From JASJHI01 sp965371355 (GTDB taxonomy: Bacteria > Actinomycetota > Acidimicrobiia > Acidimicrobiales > Ilumatobacteraceae), in the NCBI GenBank assembly GCA_965371355.1, contig CBDUYD010000045.1, positions 1 through 18,864 of the forward strand: a DNA stretch of 18,864 nucleotides. Reading direction: 5' to 3'. Positions within the stretch are counted from its first letter, which is position 1. Every line of letters starts with the position of its first letter. Of this stretch, positions 15,068 through 18,864 are shown piece by piece. A program made the translations under genes and the position numbers. The notes beneath the pieces are model-generated. The model made no database searches, was not told where the DNA came from, and was given only the letters and a program-made list of their open reading frames with translations.

Positions 15068-15953
15068 CGAGCATCCGGTTCATCATCTGGAAGTTGGCGG
15101 CGATCGCCGCCGCGCGCACGGTGCCCGCTGCTCCGACCGCCGCGACGAGCCGCTCGCACGCCGTCGGCAGCTCGAGGTCGTCAGCGAGTACGACGGCGTC
15201 GGCGAAGGCCATCAGCCGGCGGCCACCAGGCGTCACCGGCTCGACGCTCGCGTCGCTCAACGCGCTGAGGTCGGCGGCCCGCCCGAGGTTTTGGCTGCTC
15301 GCACGGAGCATCGCGGCGTGTCCGTACAGTCAAAAGAAGCAGTCGTTGAGCAGCGAGGTCCGTGCCGCGATGATCTCCATCTGGTCGCGGGCGAGGCCGT
15401 CGCGGACGAGGCCGAGATCGGCCATCTTCGGAACCTCGATGTAGAGGACACCGTGCAGCGTGTGCATCGTCCGGTGCTCTGCCGGGATCGCCGAGAAGCC
15501 GGTCGGCGGAAAGGCGCGGCCGACGGTCGGGACCCAGCCCCCCTCGACGGCTGCCCGCTCGGCGACCTCGCCGGTCGGCGCACCGGGGACGGGGGCGGGG
15601 AGCGGGTGCAGCTCGGAGCCGACACCGAACGCGAACGTGTCGAGCACGATCGTGAACGAGGTGACCGACAGCAGTTCGACGTAGGCGGGTCCGGAGATCC
15701 CGGCACGTTCCCGCTCGGCGACCCAGTCGCCGGTGATCGTGTGGGCGTCGACCGCGAACGTCTCGACGGTCTCGACGACCGTGCGCGCAAGCGAGGTTGC
15801 GGGCCGGTCACGGCCGCGCCAGCTCGCCCTCGCGATCGCCGCGACCTCGACTCGCTCGGCGCCGCTGAAGAAGCTGCCCGGCGTGGCGATGTGCTGCCAG
15901 GTCTGTTCGATCGTGCTGAGGTATTGCTCGTCGAGTTGCGCTTCGAGGTCCAT
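14976..15953 (-). CDS. Putative CxxU selenoprotein, carboxymuconolactone decarboxylase/AhpD-like
   Basis: One 325-codon frame containing an in-frame TGA at 15330-15332 (codon 208). The region around it reads LLNDCFF-TGA-LYGHAAMLRAS, which aligns with the AhpD/CMD redox site CxxCxxxH as C205-F-F-X208-L-Y-G-H212. The TGA therefore stands where these peroxidase-related proteins have the cysteine that attacks the substrate. The next 117 codons stay open, keep the GC-rich third positions and read like the C-terminal helices of the domain (LMAFADAVVLADDLELP, FQMMNRMLDAIGV). AhpD-like selenoproteins with this substitution are known. If decoded as selenocysteine, this is a thiol/selenol peroxidase-like enzyme. 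If not, it is a 207-residue truncated protein or a pseudogene. The ATG at 15953 lies 4 bases after the upstream oxygenase stop; an in-frame ATG at 15992 would overlap it. Confidence 0.72.
15296..15329 (-). promoter_or_regulatory. Candidate bacterial SECIS element after the in-frame TGA
   Basis: On the coding strand, TGCTC (15310-15306) pairs with GAGCA (15300-15296) around the 5-base loop CGUGC, so a G followed by U is at the second loop position, and the loop begins 24 bases after the TGA. This fits the published description of bacterial SECIS elements (short stem, small loop with a G in the first two positions, about 16-37 bases from the codon). A competing 7-bp stem, GTACGGA (15327-15321) with TCCGTGC (15307-15301), is also possible and has a larger loop. 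Both were found by eye without energy calculation. Confidence 0.5.
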
Positions 15954-15957
15954 CGCG

Positions 15958-16902
15958 TCAGGCGAGCAGGTAGTCGGAGATCTGCGCGTCATCGACGCCG
16001 GCGTCGACCATGTTGTCGTCGGTGCGGGCGCGCATGAAATCGGCCCATCGGAACCCTCGATAGAGGGCTGGTGTCTCGCAGAGTTCGGCGATCGGTTCGA
16101 TGTTCGCGTCGCGCGGAGGGTTGGAGAAGTAGGGGATGCTGAACCTGCGCTCGGCGGTCATCGGTATGACGCGGTGGACCGCGGCGCGGTAGCGGTCGTT
16201 GGTCCACACCTGCATCGCATCGGCGAGGTTCACCACGACGGCGCCGGGGCGCGGCGGAACGTCGATCCACCCGTCCGCAAGGGAGTCGGCCTGGAGGCCG
16301 CCGGTGTCGTCCTGGAGGAGCATCGTGATCGTGCCCGGATCGGTGTGGAAGCCCAGCGCCGTCGACCCCAGTTCGGCGAGACCATCGCGCTCGTCGACGG
16401 GCACCGGATCGCCGAGCGTGTAGTGGTTGAGGCGGACCGCACTCGCCGCGGGATCGGCCACCATCGCCGATCTGCCAGCGGGCGAGAGTTCGAGCGTGTC
16501 GTGGATGAGTCCGAGGGTTCGCTGCGCGAGATCGCTGAAGGCCTCGTAGAACTCGGCCATCGTGTCGCGGAAGCCGGGCGGATCGGTCGGCCAGCGGTTG
16601 AACCGGTCACGCGTCGGGTCGGCCGGTTCGATGAAGTCGAAGACCTCCTTGTGGTCGCGGCGCCGCTTTGTCAGTTCGCGGTCGTACCAGCCGAGCGGGT
16701 TGTCGGCGTCGCGCTCGATCGCGGTGCGGACGGAACGGTCGGCATCGAACAGTCGGACGGTCTGTTCCCATGTACGTTCGATGAGGTCGTCGAGCCCGTG
16801 ACCCTCGAGCAGGAAGAAGCCGTGGTCGCGGCATGCGTCGTCGAGCGCTCGCCGCGAGGTGGAGGTCGGCGAGGAGATGTCGACGATCGGTACCCGGTCC
16901 AT
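15958..16902 (-). CDS. Isopenicillin-N-synthase-like 2-oxoglutarate/Fe(II) oxygenase
   Basis: A 314-residue non-haem iron oxygenase of the IPNS/DIOX type. The N-terminal block VPIVDIS and DHGFFLLEGHGL (about 26-37) is the usual DIOX_N start. The jelly-roll core has the iron ligands H186 and D188 in GFHTDPGTITMLLQ and H243 in AAVHRVIP, with the R-x-S pair R253/S255 (RRFSIPYF) for the 2-oxoglutarate carboxylate. Length and order are normal. Members oxidise small molecules such as amino acids, hormones and secondary metabolites; the substrate here is unknown. It starts at an ATG 51 bases after the beta-propeller gene and is followed after 4 bases by the CMD/AhpD-like gene, so the three downstream genes look like one operon. 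Confidence 0.9.
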   Translation of the reverse strand: MDRVPIVDISSPTSTSRRALDDACRDHGFFLLEGHGLDDLIERTWEQTVRLFDADRSVRTAIERDADNPLGWYDRELTKRRRDHKEVFDFIEPADPTRDRFNRWPTDPPGFRDTMAEFYEAFSDLAQRTLGLIHDTLELSPAGRSAMVADPAASAVRLNHYTLGDPVPVDERDGLAELGSTALGFHTDPGTITMLLQDDTGGLQADSLADGWIDVPPRPGAVVVNLADAMQVWTNDRYRAAVHRVIPMTAERRFSIPYFSNPPRDANIEPIAELCETPALYRGFRWADFMRARTDDNMVDAGVDDAQISDYLLA

Positions 16903-16935
16903 GCCCCGATCGTGTCACGTCGGTGGACGTCGTGC

Positions 16936-16954
16936 GAGATCTGCGGCAGATCTC
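16936..16954. promoter_or_regulatory. Perfect 19-base palindrome between propeller and oxygenase genes
   Basis: GAGATCTGC-G-GCAGATCTC is a perfect inverted repeat with 9-base arms around one central base. It touches the stop codon of the beta-propeller gene (16954-16956) and lies 34 bases upstream of the oxygenase start. It can be a dimeric-regulator operator for the oxygenase/CMD operon or, as RNA, an 8-bp hairpin with a 3-base loop that ends the upstream transcript. No T-run follows on the minus strand, which favours the operator reading slightly. Confidence 0.5.
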
Positions 16955-18471
16955 TATGGCTGACGCGGCGGTCCGATCAGCGGCGCGGCGACCGGGGCGG
17001 CGACACCGAACACGACGACCGCTCCGTTGCCACCGCACTGCGTTTGGAGCTTCTCGAGGCCGACGGTGGTGCTCTCACCGGTCGGCGGTATCCCGGCCCC
17101 CTCGAGGCAGACCGTCACGTTGTCGAAGTTGTTGGCGGCCCAGACGTTTCCAGCCTGATCGACGACGATCGAGGTGATGCTCTGGATCGCGGCGTTGGCG
17201 CCGTAGCCGCCGCCCATTCCTGCCTCGGGTGAGTCGGCTCGACCGGGCGGCGAGATCCGGTCACCGATGCCCTGCATTCCCTCGGGGCAGCTGCCAGAGG
17301 CGCCGCACAGGTTGTGGATCCGTTTGCCGAAGAAGTCGGCGACCCAGACGTTGTTGTCGCCGTCGCTGGCGAGTCCCCACGGATTGGAGAACACGTTGGC
17401 GCACGACGGGTCGGCACCCCACGTTCGGATGTTGTCGGGGTCGCCCCCGACGAGCTGCGACACCGTGTTGCCCTGAATGTTCGACACCCAGACGCTGTTG
17501 TCGGTGGTGACGATCGTCGATTGCGGTGAGTGGAAGCCCGACTCTCCGTCGAGCGAGTAGTGCCAACCGCCGTCGGAGGCGTACGCGCTGGTCGAGTCGG
17601 GCGAGATCGGCTCGCCGTCGGAATCGAACTTGCTCACACTGTCGCCGGCGAAGTTGCCGAACCAGACGTCGTCGTTCATGTCGATCGCGACGCCGAACGC
17701 GCCGCCGAACGTGCCACCGCCGAGGATCCCGGTCTGAGGAGATTTCGCCTCGCCGTTGGAAGCGAGCTTGGTGATGCCTGTGCCGCTGTATGCCAAGGGA
17801 TCGGGGACGAGGACCCCACCGGCGTCGAGGAGCACCGACTGCGAGCCGGGCATGAAGTTGTTGTTCGTCCAGAGGCTGCCTTCGCGGTCGATCGACATGC
17901 CACCCGGCGCGTTGAACCCGCCGTCGGTGTAGACGAGTGAGAGGGTCCACGCGGTCGGAGGCCAGAGGAGCGTGGGCATATAGGTCGGATTGTCAGGATT
18001 GCCGTCAGCGCCGGGTTGGAGGCGGGAGAAGATCGTGTCGACGTTGTGCCACGGATTGAGAGCGATGTTGTGGAACGCCGCCAGCGTGCCGGTCGGAACC
18101 GCAACCCCGGCCGGTGCGGAGTCGACGAACAGCGTGTCGGCGCAACCGTCGGTGAGGCAGTCCGACAACATGCTGGCCAGGCTGTTCATCGTGGCGAGCG
18201 TGTTGGTCCGGAGGCCGTTCGTTGTGTTCTGGACGACATCTCCGAGGCGTCCGGTCTCGACGTCGACGAGGTTGGGAACATTGCGTGCCGCGGCCACCAA
18301 CCCGACGTCGTTGCCCGAGATCGTGTCGCCTTCGAGGAACTGTGAACTCGTCCAGGTCGAGGCGATCGTGGTCAGCTCGCTGACGACCACCTTGCCCGGT
18401 GTGTCGCCCGGCGTGCCCAGCATCGTGAGCATCTTGTCGCTCTCGCCGCGGCGCGCAATGACGTACTGCAC
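16954..18471 (-). CDS. NHL/streptogramin-lyase-like beta-propeller protein, N-terminus uncertain
   Basis: At least 505 residues. The middle and C-terminal half holds repeated propeller blades with the core pattern (hydrophobic)-x-D-x-x-G/N-x-V/L-W-x-x-N: GMSIDREGSLWTNNN, GVAIDMNDDVWFGNF, TIVTTDNSVWVSNI, GLASDGDNNVWVADF and SIVVDQAGNVWAANN. Several close Cys pairs (CLTDGC, CGASGSC) suggest an extracytoplasmic protein with disulfides. The block VVVSELTTIAST near the N-terminus and the tail FGVAAPVAAPLIGP recall a family of secreted NHL-repeat proteins. The GTG at 18471 is the first usual start, but family-like sequence (SSNANGEFRL) lies upstream of it in the same frame, which remains open to 18702, and no signal peptide is found. 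The real gene probably starts further right, or its 5' part is frameshifted. Function unknown. Confidence 0.75.
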   Translation of the reverse strand: MQYVIARRGESDKMLTMLGTPGDTPGKVVVSELTTIASTWTSSQFLEGDTISGNDVGLVAAARNVPNLVDVETGRLGDVVQNTTNGLRTNTLATMNSLASMLSDCLTDGCADTLFVDSAPAGVAVPTGTLAAFHNIALNPWHNVDTIFSRLQPGADGNPDNPTYMPTLLWPPTAWTLSLVYTDGGFNAPGGMSIDREGSLWTNNNFMPGSQSVLLDAGGVLVPDPLAYSGTGITKLASNGEAKSPQTGILGGGTFGGAFGVAIDMNDDVWFGNFAGDSVSKFDSDGEPISPDSTSAYASDGGWHYSLDGESGFHSPQSTIVTTDNSVWVSNIQGNTVSQLVGGDPDNIRTWGADPSCANVFSNPWGLASDGDNNVWVADFFGKRIHNLCGASGSCPEGMQGIGDRISPPGRADSPEAGMGGGYGANAAIQSITSIVVDQAGNVWAANNFDNVTVCLEGAGIPPTGESTTVGLEKLQTQCGGNGAVVVFGVAAPVAAPLIGPPRQP

Positions 18472-18864
18472 GATCCCATCGCGGGCGCGTGGTCGTGCTC
18501 GCAGCCTGAACTCACCGTTGGCATTCGATGATGTGGTGTCTCGCCGACCGCGTGAAGGCGAGTTGGTCGCCTCCGGTCTCGGCGTGCCGCTCGGTTCGAG
18601 CGGGTCGGGCTTGGCGACGGTCAGATCGGTTCGAGTTGCTCGGCCTCCTGGTCGGTGTCGGACCGGGCCTCCGTGCGCGGGTGGTCCTGTCCGGTTCGGT
18701 GGTCAGCGGGTCGGTGGCCGGTCGCCTGCCCGCCGCCTCGCCGGGAGTCCGGCCGACACCCCGATGTGACCGGCTCGGGCCGTGTTGCCGACGGATCGGC
18801 GGGCCGTCCGTCCGGGACCGTCTCCGCCATCGCGCGGGTGGAGTTGTCGGTGGGTCGCCGGTCG
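18472..18864. other. Unresolved region, probable broken 5' part of the propeller gene
   Basis: No complete gene is supported in these 393 bases. On the minus strand the propeller frame is open from 18702 down but has no ATG or GTG before 18471, and a TGA closes it at 18703-18705. Protein-like Thr/Pro/Asp/Glu-rich stretches with GC-rich third positions appear in turn in three frames: ATDPLTTEPDRTTRA, then TEARSDTDQEAEQLEP, then TDLTVAKPDPLEPSGTP, which joins the propeller frame. This suggests a linker or N-terminal region with several indels, but GC-rich non-coding DNA can imitate it. A 69-codon frame starting with ATG at 18830 is not supported as a gene. Confidence 0.4.

Noticed and set aside
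15330..15332. Ordinary nonsense mutation or pseudogene as the main explanation of the TGA
   Set aside because: Kept as the alternative but not preferred: the stop lies exactly at the catalytic Cys, no other lesion is seen in the 117 downstream codons, and a hairpin with SECIS-like features follows.
15733..17232. 499-codon plus-strand frame
   Set aside because: Antisense to the 2-oxoglutarate oxygenase and propeller genes, whose catalytic motifs and blades are unmistakable; composition is shadow-like.
18703..18705. TGA in the propeller frame as a second selenocysteine codon
   Set aside because: The sequence around it is not a redox motif, the upstream frame is not protein-like, and no family member is expected to have Cys there.

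Overview
This is a gene-dense stretch of a high-GC bacterial chromosome with strong G/C preference at third codon positions, frequent GTG starts and many 4-base ATGA stop/start overlaps. An MMPL transporter, a geranylgeranyl-reductase-type flavoprotein and a nitronate monooxygenase-like protein fit an actinobacterium, possibly an Acidimicrobiia/Ilumatobacter-like lineage. That placement is inference from gene content and style; there is no rRNA or marker gene here. I see no tRNA, rRNA, CRISPR array, insertion sequence or phage gene.

Layout from left to right. (1) A 17-base direct repeat at the left edge and an MMPL-family membrane transporter (+, 126-2567). (2) A convergent amidase (-, 2711-4168). 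(3) A membrane-anchored DM13-domain protein (+, 4246-4902), divergent from the amidase and ending in a five-unit 14-15 base tandem repeat. (4) A phytanoyl-CoA dioxygenase-like 2-oxoglutarate oxygenase (-, 4983-5843). (5) Divergent from it, a tightly coupled ATPase-permease-ATPase-permease ABC operon (+, 5888-9487) whose three internal junctions are all ATGA overlaps. (6) A minus-strand run reading nitronate monooxygenase-like protein, geranylgeranyl reductase-family flavoprotein, AzlC, AzlD (13051 down to 9542). (7) A divergent D-2-hydroxyacid dehydrogenase (+, 13211-14194). (8) A second minus-strand run (18471 down to 14207): secreted-type beta-propeller protein, IPNS-like 2-oxoglutarate/Fe(II) oxygenase, carboxymuconolactone decarboxylase/AhpD-like protein, endonuclease/exonuclease/phosphatase-family protein.

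The most interesting object is the AhpD/CMD-like gene at 14976-15953 (-). Its reading frame is interrupted by one TGA at 15330-15332, exactly where the family carries the second cysteine of its CxxCxxxH redox site (Cys-Phe-Phe-TGA-Leu-Tyr-Gly-His). The frame then stays open for 117 more protein-like codons. A small stem-loop whose loop starts C-G-U lies 24 bases after the TGA, in the place expected for a bacterial SECIS element. The simplest reading is a CxxU selenoprotein; a nonsense-mutated pseudogene or a base-call error is the alternative. No selenium genes are in the window, so the case rests on motif, frame continuity and the hairpin.

The right end (18472-18864) is unresolved. The beta-propeller frame stays open upstream of its first usual start codon, and the protein-like signal seems to jump between frames.
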